Positions 16,903 through 25,622 of a DNA stretch of 64,000 nucleotides are shown piece after piece (position 1 is the stretch's first letter; the number at the start of each line of letters is the position of its first letter). Origin of the DNA: Pseudomonadota bacterium (GTDB lineage Bacteria > Pseudomonadota > Alphaproteobacteria > Rhodobacterales > Rhodobacteraceae); contig JAIUPD010000002.1 of the NCBI GenBank assembly GCA_020161615.1, positions 186,001 to 250,000 of the forward strand, given 5' to 3'. The position numbers and the translations under genes are program-made. The notes beneath the pieces are model-generated. The model was not told where the DNA came from and ran no database searches. It saw only the letters and a list, made by a program, of their open reading frames with translations.

Positions 16903-18186
16903 TCAGGGGCCGATGAGCAGGCGCACGCCAGAGAGCGAAATCGCTGGGATATAGGTGATGAGCAGCAGCGCGATCAGATAGATCGCCAGGAACGGCACGA
17001 TCCCGCGGTAGATCTGTTTCAGCGGGATGCCCGACATCGTCTGCATGACGAAGAGGTTGATGCCGAAGGGCGGGGTGAACAGCCCGATGGCCAGGTTCAC
17101 CGTGACGATGATGCCGAAATGCACCGGATCGACGCCGATGGCGCCGGCCAGCGGGACCAGCAGCGGGGTCAGCAGCAGGATGGCCGACAGCGGGTCGATC
17201 AGGCAGCCGACCAGCAGCAACAACAGGTTGATCGCCAGCAGCAGCAGCCAGCCGGGCAGGGCCATCGCCTCGATCAGCGCGACCAACTGGACCGAGACCT
17301 GGTTGACGGTGATCAGCCAGGAAAAGACGCCCGCGCAGGCCATCACCACCAGGATCTGCGCGGTGAAGGAGACGGTGCTGGCCGCGGCGCCCAGCAGGTC
17401 GCGCAAGGTCATCTCGCGCATCACCGCCCAGGAGACGATGAAGGCGTAAAGGCAGGCGACGGCGGCGGCCTCGGTCGGCGAGAAGACCCCGCCATAGATC
17501 CCGCCCAGGATCAGCACCGGCACGCCCGCCGCCCAGACGCCCCGGCGGAAGGCCGTGCCAAAGCCGCGGAGCGTGAAGCGGTCAGCCTCGGAGCCCCGGT
17601 TGCCGCGCCCGACCCAGAGCGCGTGCAGCGCCATCAGACCGACGATCAGCAGCCCCGGCACGATGCCAGCAGCGTAAAGGCGCGGGATCGATTCATCGGC
17701 CGCCGCGGCATAGACGATCATCGGGATCGACGGCGGCAGGATCACCCCCACCGCGCCGACCGAAACCATGAGCCCGCCGGAATAGCGGTCGGTATAGCCC
17801 TCCGCACGCATGGCGGGCAGCATGACCTTGCTGATCGTCGCGACCGAGGCGGCGCCGACCCCGGTGATCGCGCCGAAGACCGCGCCCGCGCCGATGGCGG
17901 TCAGCGGCACCTTGCCCGGCACCCGGCCCATGCTGGCGCGCATCAGCCCGACCAGCCGTCCGGCCACGCCGCCCCGGTCCATGATCTCGCCGGCGAAGAT
18001 GAAGAAGGGCAGCGCCAGCAGGGCATAGGCGTTGATCGAGGAAAACAGGTACTGGTGCAGCGCCATCAGCGGCACCTGCATGGTCAGCGCCATGGTCGCG
18101 GCCGAGGCGGCGAGCAGGATCAGATAGATCGGGAACCCGGCCAGCATCAGCACCAGCGGCAGGCCCACGAGGGTCAGGATCATCAT
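16903..18186 (-). CDS. dctM: TRAP transporter large permease (DctM)
   Basis: TRAP-family 12-TM permease of 427 residues that drives sodium-coupled substrate import with the DctQ and DctP partners. Typical segments are visible: LPFFIFAGEIMDRGGVAGRL (about 60), GAVFGAITGVGAASVATISK, GVILPPSIPMIVYA and LLTPLLVPLAGAIGVDPVHFG. The start is 1 bp from the end of dctQ. Its location next to the graF and hydroxylase genes suggests an aromatic carboxylate, such as gamma-resorcylate, as cargo. Confidence 0.93.
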   Translation of the reverse strand: MMILTLVGLPLVLMLAGFPIYLILLAASAATMALTMQVPLMALHQYLFSSINAYALLALPFFIFAGEIMDRGGVAGRLVGLMRASMGRVPGKVPLTAIGAGAVFGAITGVGAASVATISKVMLPAMRAEGYTDRYSGGLMVSVGAVGVILPPSIPMIVYAAAADESIPRLYAAGIVPGLLIVGLMALHALWVGRGNRGSEADRFTLRGFGTAFRRGVWAAGVPVLILGGIYGGVFSPTEAAAVACLYAFIVSWAVMREMTLRDLLGAAASTVSFTAQILVVMACAGVFSWLITVNQVSVQLVALIEAMALPGWLLLLAINLLLLLVGCLIDPLSAILLLTPLLVPLAGAIGVDPVHFGIIVTVNLAIGLFTPPFGINLFVMQTMSGIPLKQIYRGIVPFLAIYLIALLLITYIPAISLSGVRLLIGP

Positions 18187-18187
18187 C

Positions 18188-18679
18188 TCACTTGCGTCCC
18201 TGCATCAGATGGCCGACCAGCTGCGCCAGCGCGACCAGCGCCATCCCGGTCAGCCCCACCAGCACCGCGCCGTTGATCAGCCACAGCGGCACCTCGGCCA
18301 TGTTGCTCAGCGTGCCCCGGGTCCAGAGCCGCCGCGTGACGGCCAGCGAATACCAGGCCGTGAAGCCCAGCACGCCCGCGGTGACCACCAGCTCGACCAG
18401 CCGCAGCGCCCATGCGGCGCGGCCGGACAGGGCGCGGGTCAGCAGTTCCATGCGCAGGTGGCGGTTCTGGATGGACACGGTGATCGTGCCCAGAAAGGCC
18501 AGCACGATCATGCCGAAGACCAGCGTCTCATCGGCCCAGAGGAGCGAGACCTGCCAGATGTAGCGCAGCGCGACATTGACGCAGGCCAGCAGCACCATGG
18601 CGACCAGCGCCAGCGACAGGAGCAGCGTGAACCCCGCGGCGAGGCGCGAGAGGGGGCGGGAAGCTTTGGCGGTGTTCAT
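18188..18679 (-). CDS. dctQ: TRAP transporter small permease (DctQ)
   Basis: Four-TM protein of 163 residues. Features typical of DctQ are the central NVALRYIWQVSLLWADETLVFGMI segment and the following RHLRMELL amphipathic stretch. It bridges DctM in the membrane. It is followed immediately by dctM and lies 55 bp after dctP. Confidence 0.9.
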   Translation of the reverse strand: MNTAKASRPLSRLAAGFTLLLSLALVAMVLLACVNVALRYIWQVSLLWADETLVFGMIVLAFLGTITVSIQNRHLRMELLTRALSGRAAWALRLVELVVTAGVLGFTAWYSLAVTRRLWTRGTLSNMAEVPLWLINGAVLVGLTGMALVALAQLVGHLMQGRK

Positions 18680-18734
18680 GGCTCAAGGGGGGCGGGGCAG
18701 GGGCCCGGGGGCCGCGTGTCCCGCCCCGTCTCCG

Positions 18735-19742
18735 TCACTCGGTGGCGTGGCGCTGGGCGACGCCGCGCAGGAAGGACAGCTCTTCGGCCAGCGCGGGGTT
18801 CTGCGCCTCGGCGTCAGGAAGCACGGCGGCCACGGCGTCGAGATAGGCCTGCGTATCGGCCTCGGGCAGGGTCACGAGGCGCCCGCCATTCTCTTCCCAG
18901 ATGCCCTGCACCGCATCCACCGCGCCGAGGTTCCAGCTGTTGGTATCCTCAAGCGCCCCGCGCGCGGCGGTGCGGACGGCACCGGCGAGTTCCTCGCCGA
19001 TCGTCTCGAGGAAGGCGCCGGAGGCCACGGCGGTGACGATCAGGTAGCTTTCGGGCAGCACGGTCAGGTCCTGCGCCACGTCATAGTAGCGGCCGGTGGT
19101 GAAGACCGGCAGACCGGCGATCAGCCCGTCCACGACGCCGTTCTGCATGGCGGGCAGCACTTCGCCCAACGGCAGCGAGATGGGCGAGGCGCCCAGCGCC
19201 GACAGCGGCCCGGTGGCCAGCACCGTCGGCCCGGCCACCCGGATCCGCTGGCCCTGCAGCGCGGCGGCGCTGTCGACCGCGCGCACGCTGACGATGCCGA
19301 GGGGGCCGTGCGGGAAGGCGGCGATGGTCTCCAGCCCCTGATCCTGGGCATAGGTGGCCAGACGGTCCAGCACGTCGGGGTCGGCGAGGGTGGCCTGGGC
19401 ATGGGCCAGGTTCTGGAACAGGCCCGGCACGTCCAGCACCTCGAACCGGCGGTCGTATTGCACGAAGAAGCTGGACGCGGGCGCCGTCACCTCGATGGTG
19501 CCCATCGCCGCGCCTTCGATGGTGGCGGGGATCTGGCCCAGCTGGTTGGCGGGGAAAAGCTGCACGTCGATGGCGCCGTCGGTCGCGGCCTCGAGCCGCG
19601 TCTCGAAGCCCTGCATCCAGCGCAGGATGGCGTCGTTGTTGGTGGGCGACGACACCTTGAGCGTGAAATCGGCGGCGAGCAGCGGCGTGGCAAGCGTGCA
19701 GGGCAGCGCCAGGCACAGGGCCGCGAAAGTCGGTCTGAACAT
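18735..19742 (-). CDS. dctP: TRAP transporter substrate-binding protein (DctP)
   Basis: Periplasmic DctP-family protein of 335 residues with a signal peptide ending near LLAA (about 24). The TNNDAILRWMQGFETRLEAAT start, LFPANQLGQIPATIEG and IRVAGPTVLATGPLSALGASP segments are family landmarks. The Arg of the IRVAG segment is where DctP proteins usually bind a ligand carboxylate. GGGAGG precedes the ATG. It heads a TRAP operon that leads into the gamma-resorcylate genes. Confidence 0.9.
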   Translation of the reverse strand: MFRPTFAALCLALPCTLATPLLAADFTLKVSSPTNNDAILRWMQGFETRLEAATDGAIDVQLFPANQLGQIPATIEGAAMGTIEVTAPASSFFVQYDRRFEVLDVPGLFQNLAHAQATLADPDVLDRLATYAQDQGLETIAAFPHGPLGIVSVRAVDSAAALQGQRIRVAGPTVLATGPLSALGASPISLPLGEVLPAMQNGVVDGLIAGLPVFTTGRYYDVAQDLTVLPESYLIVTAVASGAFLETIGEELAGAVRTAARGALEDTNSWNLGAVDAVQGIWEENGGRLVTLPEADTQAYLDAVAAVLPDAEAQNPALAEELSFLRGVAQRHATE

Positions 19743-19799
19743 CCAATCCTCCCAGATGATGTGGCGCGGGGCAGCGCGACTCGAACGGTATCAGACGGC

Positions 19800-19818
19800 T
19801 TTTGCAAATACAAATGTT
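19800..19818. promoter_or_regulatory. putative MarR operator, site 2 (upstream of dctP)
   Basis: TTTTGCAAATACAAATGTT, nearly identical to site 1 at 16843-16861, with dyad TTTG-N6-CAAA. It is 58 bp before the dctP start codon, a plausible promoter-overlapping position. Confidence 0.65.
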
Positions 19819-19924
19819 TCGTAGGCATCTTTTGTGAGGGAAAACTTTGGTGTGGAAAATATTGATTTCCCTTGCCCCGGCTGGTTGCCGGCCCTTGCGC
19901 CCTGCGCCGCATCCGCCGTAAATA

Positions 19925-19943
19925 CTTGCAACTGAAACATTTG
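19925..19943. promoter_or_regulatory. degenerate related site 3 (upstream of marR)
   Basis: CTTGCAACTGAAACATTTG shares the TTGCAA and AAA positions of site 2 and, on the other strand, a CAAATGTTTC block. It lies 49 bp before the MarR start and may serve autoregulation. It is weaker than sites 1 and 2. Confidence 0.4.
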
Positions 19944-19991
19944 CGCGCCGACAGATCTCGCCGTCGCGCAGGGCGCCATCCTTGGGGACGC

Positions 19992-20423
19992 ATGGACTAT
20001 TGGTTCACCGATTCGCTGCCCTATCTGCTCAACCGGGCAGGTGTCGCACTGGGCGAGACCTTCTCGAAGCGCATCGCGCGCTATGACGTGACGCTGCCGA
20101 TGTACCGGGTGCTGGCCATCCTGCGCCAGACCGGGCCCAAGTCGCTGGGCGAATTGTCCTCGCTGGTCTCGGTCGAGATGTCCACCCTGTCGCGGATGAT
20201 CGGCACGATGACCAAGGCCGGACTGGTCACGCGCATCCGCCCGCCGGAAAACGGGCGCGTCGTCTCGATCGAGATCACCGACAAGGGCGCGGCGCTGGCC
20301 GATGAGCTGATGCAGATCGCCATGCGGTTCGAGCGCGGGATCCTTGGCGACATGGATGCGGCGGCGGCGCATGAGCTGAAGACGCTGCTGCGGCAGATCA
20401 GCCAGCGGATCGACCGGCTTTAG
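19992..20423 (+). CDS. MarR-family regulator of the gamma-resorcylate island
   Basis: Winged-helix MarR protein of 143 residues: DNA-recognition helix near SVEMSTLSRMIGTMTKAGLV (about 60-79) and wing near RPPENGRVVSIEIT. It is divergent from dctP, with sites 2 and 3 in the 249-bp gap. GraR of Rhizobium, controlling gamma-resorcylate genes, is also MarR type, so the same role is likely; the ligand would be the aromatic substrate. Local function is inferred from position and the repeated operator. Confidence 0.85.
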   Translation: MDYWFTDSLPYLLNRAGVALGETFSKRIARYDVTLPMYRVLAILRQTGPKSLGELSSLVSVEMSTLSRMIGTMTKAGLVTRIRPPENGRVVSIEITDKGAALADELMQIAMRFERGILGDMDAAAAHELKTLLRQISQRIDRL

Positions 20424-20483
20424 GGAGGGTGCCGCGGGTGGCGTCCCGGCAAGGCTGCGCGGGACGCCGTTTTCAGTGCGGGT

Positions 20484-21701
20484 TCAGTGGGTGTGGCCGC
20501 TCGCCGCCACCACGGCGATGTTGTAGGGCGCACCACCGACCGCGATGCTGCCGCGATCTTCCAGCGTTGCCGCGTCGATCCGGCGCACCAGCCCCTCGCG
20601 CGGGTCGGTGATCAGGATCTCGGCGCCCGCCATGGCCAGCCGGGGCCGGGGGTCGTTCCAATGACCATCCATCGAGTAAGGCTGCGTCACGGCGGCGCTG
20701 CCGTCGAGGCCGGCGGCCAGCAGGTCGATCCGGTGCAGCGTGCCGTCCTCGGTCAGCACGAAGCCCCGGGCCGGCTGCATCGGGTCCAGCACGAAATCGA
20801 CACGGCGGAAGGGCAGCGCGATGGGCCGGAAATGCGGCGCCTCTTCCGGATCGATGACCACCAGCCCGTCGCGCCCGTAATTGCCCAGGAAGACCTGCAT
20901 CCCGGTCGCGCCGAGCAGCGTCCCGGTGGTGTTACCGGCAGGCAGATCGGCAGGATAGGGCAGCATCTCGAAGACGATGCCGTCATCGCCGCTGCGGGCG
21001 GTCAACACGCCTTCGGCGCAACCCGCAGCCAGATAGAGGCCCGAGAAGGCCTCGCCATGGATGCCGGTGCAGGTCGCCAGATCCCCGGCAGGCGTGCCCT
21101 CGGCGGTGAAGGCCTGCAAGCCCAGACGCGGCGCGGGCTCGGCGCCTTCCTCGGGCTCAGGCGCGACGCTGCTCAGCCAGAACCCGCCCAGCGGCGCGAC
21201 GAACCCGTGATGCGCCACCGATTGCGGGAAGCGGCGGCTTTCCAGCCTGCCCTGGGCCAGTGCCGCGCCGTCCAGGATCTCGGCATAGCCGCCCTGATCG
21301 AGGTTGATGGCGATCTGCTGGCCGTGATCGACCAGATGGAAGGGGCGCGGGCCGTCCAGCCGGTGCGGCAGGGCGGCGGGCTCGGTGATCTCGATGTCTT
21401 GATGATCGCCATGATCCTCCAGCCGGATCCCGCTGGACAGGAACTGCACGGTCCCGGCGTCCGATTGCACGGCGGCGACGGCACTGCCTTGGGCGACGGC
21501 ATAGAGCTTGGCCTGACCGATGGTGTCGAAGACCCAGCGGCTCTCGGGCGCGGAAAGGTCGAAAGCGGTGATCCGCGGCGCGGCATGGTCGCCGATGAAG
21601 ACGCGGAATACCGTCTCGCCGCCGGGTGCCTCCGCCTGCGCCAGGGCGGCGGGTGCAAGCAGCAGGGCCAGCGCGGTTGCGCTGGTGAGGGTTTTCAGCA
21701 T
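20484..21701 (-). CDS. aztD: zinc metallochaperone AztD
   Basis: Periplasmic beta-propeller protein of 405 residues with a signal peptide (cleavage after LAQA, about 23). In Paracoccus, AztD passes zinc to the binding protein AztC of the AztABC importer. His/Asp-rich loops suitable for zinc are visible: LEDHGDHQD (94-102), FHLVDHGQ (121-128) and a C-terminal SGHTH. The start at 21701 (MLKTLTSA) gives the family length and a normal signal peptide. No aztABC lies in this window; the gene is instead divergent from zevAB, with a Zur-like box between. Confidence 0.9.
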   Translation of the reverse strand: MLKTLTSATALALLLAPAALAQAEAPGGETVFRVFIGDHAAPRITAFDLSAPESRWVFDTIGQAKLYAVAQGSAVAAVQSDAGTVQFLSSGIRLEDHGDHQDIEITEPAALPHRLDGPRPFHLVDHGQQIAINLDQGGYAEILDGAALAQGRLESRRFPQSVAHHGFVAPLGGFWLSSVAPEPEEGAEPAPRLGLQAFTAEGTPAGDLATCTGIHGEAFSGLYLAAGCAEGVLTARSGDDGIVFEMLPYPADLPAGNTTGTLLGATGMQVFLGNYGRDGLVVIDPEEAPHFRPIALPFRRVDFVLDPMQPARGFVLTEDGTLHRIDLLAAGLDGSAAVTQPYSMDGHWNDPRPRLAMAGAEILITDPREGLVRRIDAATLEDRGSIAVGGAPYNIAVVAASGHTH

Positions 21702-21790
21702 GGCAAGGTCTCCTTGATGGGCTGCGTTTCTGCATCCGGTTCCGCGGGATGCGCGGAGAACCGCAGGGTTCCGTGGTCCGGGCTTGCAGT

Positions 21791-21807
21791 ATGTTATGAT
21801 ATTACAT
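21791..21807. promoter_or_regulatory. putative Zur box between aztD and zevAB
   Basis: ATGTTATGATATTACAT is a 17-bp dyad with 6 of 8 paired positions complementary, and closely resembles alphaproteobacterial Zur sites (ATGTTATNNTATAACAT type). It sits 90 bp before aztD and 115 bp before zevA, so one site could repress both directions when zinc is ample. Confidence 0.75.
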
Positions 21808-21921
21808 ATCAAAACGAGGGTGACAACCGCGCCCCGGGCAAAAACGGCACCCGGTCGGCGCCTTGTGTGGAAAACCATGATGTGATTGGAATAGGCCCCC
21901 GTTCCGACCGAAGCCAAATGC

Positions 21922-22584
21922 ATGCCCCGCGCGGTGTCCTTTCTGACGGCCCTGGCCTTGCTGGTGGTGCTGCCGCTCCGCGCGGGGGCGCATCCGCATG
22001 AATTCGTCGATACCTCCCTCACCTTCGAGATGGATGCCGAGGGGCGTCTGGCCGCGGTCCATGTCGTCTGGCACTGGGACGAGCTGATGTCGCTGCTGAC
22101 GCTCGAGGATCTGGGCCTCGACCCCGACCATGACGGCGCGCTGTCGGCCAGGGAACGCGCGACCCTGGCGCAGCGCTTCAGCGACTGGCCCGAGGATTTC
22201 GCCGGCGACATGCAGCTGCAGCACGCGGGGCAGGTCGTCGCCCTGCGCCGCCCTCACGGCATGGATGTCGATCTGCGCGAGGGGCGCTTCGTGCTGGATT
22301 TCCGCCGGGCGCTGGCCGATCCGATCCCGATGGCGGGTGCCTCGGTGCGGCTGCAGGCCTTCGATCCCACCTATTTCGTCTATTACGAGGTGCCGGAGCT
22401 GCCGGGCGTCATCGGCCCGACCGCCTGCGACGTCACCCGGATCACGGCCGATCTCGGCGCCGCGCGCAGCCTTTATGAGCGGCTGGTGGGCGATCTGACC
22501 GAAGAGCAGCTCATGGAACCGGGGCAGGAGCCGCTGGTCGGCAGCGCCTTCGCCGATACGTTCGTGCTGACATGCCCCGGATAG
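21922..22584 (+). CDS. zevA: DUF1007 protein, ZevA-like zinc uptake component
   Basis: Periplasmic DUF1007 protein of 220 residues with a signal peptide and a metal-ligand-like mature start (AHPHEFVDTSL). The family is HI1249/ZevA, which with ZevB was shown in Haemophilus influenzae to support zinc acquisition. The VVWHWDELMSLLTLEDLGLDPDHDG region is typical. The start overlaps nothing upstream; the end overlaps zevB by 13 bp. The Zur-like box upstream supports zinc over nickel or cobalt. Confidence 0.8.
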   Translation: MPRAVSFLTALALLVVLPLRAGAHPHEFVDTSLTFEMDAEGRLAAVHVVWHWDELMSLLTLEDLGLDPDHDGALSARERATLAQRFSDWPEDFAGDMQLQHAGQVVALRRPHGMDVDLREGRFVLDFRRALADPIPMAGASVRLQAFDPTYFVYYEVPELPGVIGPTACDVTRITADLGAARSLYERLVGDLTEEQLMEPGQEPLVGSAFADTFVLTCPG

Positions 22585-23468
22585 CGGGCTGGGCCCTGGC
22601 CGTGCTGGCGCTGATCGCGCTGGGGTTGGCGGCCCTTGGCCTTCAGGGCTGGATGGCCGAGGCCGCGCTGGGCGCCCAGCGGCAGGCGCAGGACGCGCTG
22701 GCCGGCGCGCTCCGCGCGCTGCGCAACGGCGAACCGGGGGCGGTGGCGGGGTTCCTGACGATCTGTTTCCTGCACGGTTTCCTGCATGCGTTAGGGCCGG
22801 GACATGGCAAGGGGGTGATCGCCGCCTATGCCGTGGCGGCCCCGGTCCCCGCCGCGCGGCTTGTCGTCATCGCCGGTCTTTCCAGCCTGGCGCAGGCGGT
22901 TACCGCGATCCTTGTGGTCTATGCTGGCGTCTGGCTGCTGGACGGCGCCCGTGAGGGCGTCGAGGGGTTGGCCGCAGCGATCGAGCCCCTGTCCTTCGGT
23001 TTCGTCGCCCTTCTGGGTCTGATGCTGTGCATCCGGGCCTGGCGCCGCTTCCCGCGTGAGCAGGCCGGGCACGGCCATCACCACGATCACGACCACGGGC
23101 CGGAATGCGGCTGCGGCCACAGCCACGCCCCGGACCCGGCTGAACTGGCCAGCGCGCGCTCGGTGCGCGAAGTCGCGGCACTGGTCGCGGGTGTGGCGCT
23201 GCGGCCCTGCACCAGTGCGCTGTTCCTCCTGATCCTGACCTGGCAGCTGGGGCTCGATGCGCTGGGCATCCTGGGCGCGCTGGTCATGGGCGTGGGGACG
23301 ATGGCGGTCACGCTTTCGTCCGGCCTTGTCGCGGGCATGGCCCGGCGGGGGCTGATCGGCCTCGCCCAAGACGGCAGCGCGCTGGCCCGCGGGCTGGTTG
23401 CGGCCGAGTTCCTGCTGGGCGCGGCGATCCTTGTCTTTGCCGGATCGGCGGCGCTGCGGCTCCTCTGA
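22572..23468 (+). CDS. zevB: NicO/RcnA-family metal transporter, ZevB-like
   Basis: Inner-membrane NicO-family protein of 298 residues with about six helices. The HALGPGHGKGV motif (72-82) is the family signature. A His-rich cytoplasmic loop (167-186: HGHHHDHDHGPECGCGHSH) is the likely metal-binding segment. Relatives carry Ni, Co or Zn. Coupling to zevA and the shared Zur-like box favour zinc. It is convergent with the CopC-CopD gene 7 bp away. Confidence 0.82.
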   Translation: MPRIAGWALAVLALIALGLAALGLQGWMAEAALGAQRQAQDALAGALRALRNGEPGAVAGFLTICFLHGFLHALGPGHGKGVIAAYAVAAPVPAARLVVIAGLSSLAQAVTAILVVYAGVWLLDGAREGVEGLAAAIEPLSFGFVALLGLMLCIRAWRRFPREQAGHGHHHDHDHGPECGCGHSHAPDPAELASARSVREVAALVAGVALRPCTSALFLLILTWQLGLDALGILGALVMGVGTMAVTLSSGLVAGMARRGLIGLAQDGSALARGLVAAEFLLGAAILVFAGSAALRLL

Positions 23469-23475
23469 CCGCCGG

Positions 23476-25032
23476 TCAATTCGCCAGCGTCAGCGTCTCC
23501 CGCAGCAAGACGCTTTCGAAATCGCTGACCAGCACCCGGACGCTCACCACCCAATCGCCGCCGAAGGGCAGGACCGCCGCCTCGGTGCGCCAGATCCCGT
23601 CCGCCCCGGCCCGGGCGGACAGGCGCAGGGGCTCCAGCCGTCCATCGGCGGGGGCCAGGGCCAGCGCCACCTCCCGCGGCTCAAGCGGCGCGAAATCGCC
23701 GGTCTGAAAGGCCAGTTCCAGAACAACCGGCCCCGCGGTGCCCGGGCTCAGACGAAGATCGGCCATCACCCGGTCGGTGTGCAGATGCGCCAGGACCGGC
23801 GGGACCGCCTCGATCATGGTCCGGGGGGGCGGCGTCAGGCGGAAAAGCGCGGCGATCAGCAGGACACCCAGACCCAGCAGGATCTCGGCGCGGACCGACC
23901 GCGCCAGCGGCCGCACGCGGCCCCGGGCCAGGGCGGGCGTCAGCCGGAGTCGATTCAGCCCGGCCAGCGCCAGCAGCCCCATCACCAGGGCCAGTTTCAC
24001 CAGCAGCAGCTGGCCCCAGCCGGTTTCGGTCAAACGCGACGGCACGCCGCCGCTTTGCGCCCAGGTCAGCCAGGCGCCGCTCAGCACCAGCAGCGCGACC
24101 AGACCCAGCGCGGGCGTCGAGAATCGGCGCAGCCGCAGCCCGGCCTCGGGATGGCGCAGATCCGCCAGAAGGGTCGGCAGCAGGCCCATCCACCAGACCA
24201 ACGCCAGGCCGTGAACCGCGACGGCGACGGTGGAAAGCGCGGCGGGCGGGGCGGTGACGGCATGGCCGGACCCCGCGAAGGAGAGCCCGGCGCAAAGCCA
24301 GGCGAGAAGGGCGAGGCCACGCGGCGGATGCGGTTGCCGCAATGCCAGCGCCGCCAGCAGCAGCGCCAGAACGCTCAGCGCGATGGTCCGGGCCAGCGGC
24401 GCCAGCAGCGCCGCACGGAACGGCGCGCCGCTTAGCCCTTCGCCCGGGGCAAGGCCCAGAAGGTCGAGGCCATGGCTCCACAGGAAGACCCCGGCGAGGC
24501 CCAGACCGGCGAGCGCGGCGCCCAGCCCCAGGCGCCGCCGCCCCAAGGGCGCGGCGGTCCGGGCAATGAAGGCCGCATGCAGGGCGAGGCCGATGGCGCC
24601 CAGCATCGCCAGCGTCAGGCCAAAGCGCGCGGCGGCGGCAAGCCGGGCACCGGCGGCCGCAGGCGGGGCCGCGCTGTGCAGCGACGGGGCGCCCAGATGC
24701 AGCGTCAGCACCCCGCCGACCGGGTGACCGTCGCCGGACATGACCCGCCAGGACAACAGATAACTGCCCCGGGCCGAGCCTTGGGGGGCCGGGATCGCGA
24801 GGCCGGTGTCGCGCGCTTCGCCCTGCACCTCCTCGGCGCTGCCGTCCGGGGCGACCCAGCGCAGCATCAGCGGCGCCACGGCCTCGCTGAAGGTCAGGGT
24901 GACCGACGGCGGGAAGGCCTCGACGATGCTGCCGTCGCCGGGCGTCGCGGTCACCAGCTGGGCATGACCGAAGGCGGCCAGAGGCGACAGGATCAGGAGC
25001 AGGGACAGGCACAGGGTGCGAAAACGGGGCAT
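23476..25032 (-). CDS. CopC-CopD fusion copper protein (YcnJ-like)
   Basis: Protein of 518 residues. After a signal peptide, the mature end starts with H23 (GHAQLVTATPGDG), the N-terminal Cu(II) ligand of CopC; DGHPVGG near 100 supplies further ligand candidates. Residues about 130-400 contain eight or so helices of the CopD family, and a soluble C-terminal domain (about 410-518) follows. YcnJ/CopCD proteins bind periplasmic copper and import it. It is last of a four-gene minus-strand copper cluster. Confidence 0.88.
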   Translation of the reverse strand: MPRFRTLCLSLLLILSPLAAFGHAQLVTATPGDGSIVEAFPPSVTLTFSEAVAPLMLRWVAPDGSAEEVQGEARDTGLAIPAPQGSARGSYLLSWRVMSGDGHPVGGVLTLHLGAPSLHSAAPPAAAGARLAAAARFGLTLAMLGAIGLALHAAFIARTAAPLGRRRLGLGAALAGLGLAGVFLWSHGLDLLGLAPGEGLSGAPFRAALLAPLARTIALSVLALLLAALALRQPHPPRGLALLAWLCAGLSFAGSGHAVTAPPAALSTVAVAVHGLALVWWMGLLPTLLADLRHPEAGLRLRRFSTPALGLVALLVLSGAWLTWAQSGGVPSRLTETGWGQLLLVKLALVMGLLALAGLNRLRLTPALARGRVRPLARSVRAEILLGLGVLLIAALFRLTPPPRTMIEAVPPVLAHLHTDRVMADLRLSPGTAGPVVLELAFQTGDFAPLEPREVALALAPADGRLEPLRLSARAGADGIWRTEAAVLPFGGDWVVSVRVLVSDFESVLLRETLTLAN

Positions 25033-25105
25033 CAGGCCTCTCTCGGGGTCAGGTCGGGCATCGGGACCGCGCCGGGCGCGCAGCCGTCGCGGGCGGATCC
25101 GGTTG

Positions 25106-25561
25106 TCAATGGCCAGCCGGGGGGTGGTGCCCCTCGCCGGGGCCGATCAGGACCACGCCCTCGAACGCGTCGAGGCGGGCGATGAGTGCGGCGCCCAGGC
25201 CGCTTTCCGCCCCGCGCGCGGCCTCGGTCAGGCTCTGGGCGGCCGAGCCGTCGATACCGTGATGCGCCAGAAAATGCGGATCGAGCACCTCCTCCCCGGC
25301 GCAGAGAACGATGGCCCAGCCCTCGGCCCCCCGCCGCAGCAGCGCGCGGCCCGCCATGTCGCCCTGCCGCCATCCGGCAATCGCGGTGTCGCCGCGGATG
25401 GTGATGGGCTCGACAGTCAGGGGGGCCTCGGGACGGTCGAACTGGGCCATCATCAGATGGGTGATCGCGCCGGTTTCGGCGCTGGATATCGGGCCATCGG
25501 CCAGAACGGGCGTGGCAAGGCTCAGCGCGGCGACCAACGCGATGCGGGGCATGAAGGGCAT
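25106..25561 (-). CDS. copper uptake system-associated small secreted protein
   Basis: Secreted protein of 151 residues: signal peptide to about LADG, then a compact domain with DRPEAPLTVEPITIRGDTAIAGW, GRALLRR and WAIVLCAGE. This pattern fits proteins annotated as copper uptake system-associated, whose molecular role is unknown. A C-terminal GHHPPAGH tail could bind metal. The start at 25561 is chosen because GGAGG lies 6 bp upstream. It sits between the CopC-CopD and YcnI-type genes. Confidence 0.7.
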   Translation of the reverse strand: MPFMPRIALVAALSLATPVLADGPISSAETGAITHLMMAQFDRPEAPLTVEPITIRGDTAIAGWRQGDMAGRALLRRGAEGWAIVLCAGEEVLDPHFLAHHGIDGSAAQSLTEAARGAESGLGAALIARLDAFEGVVLIGPGEGHHPPAGH

Positions 25562-25622
25562 GGGCTTCCTCCGAGGGACAAGGGAAGGCGCCACCGCCGA
25601 AAGGGGCGGTGGCGCGGAAGGA

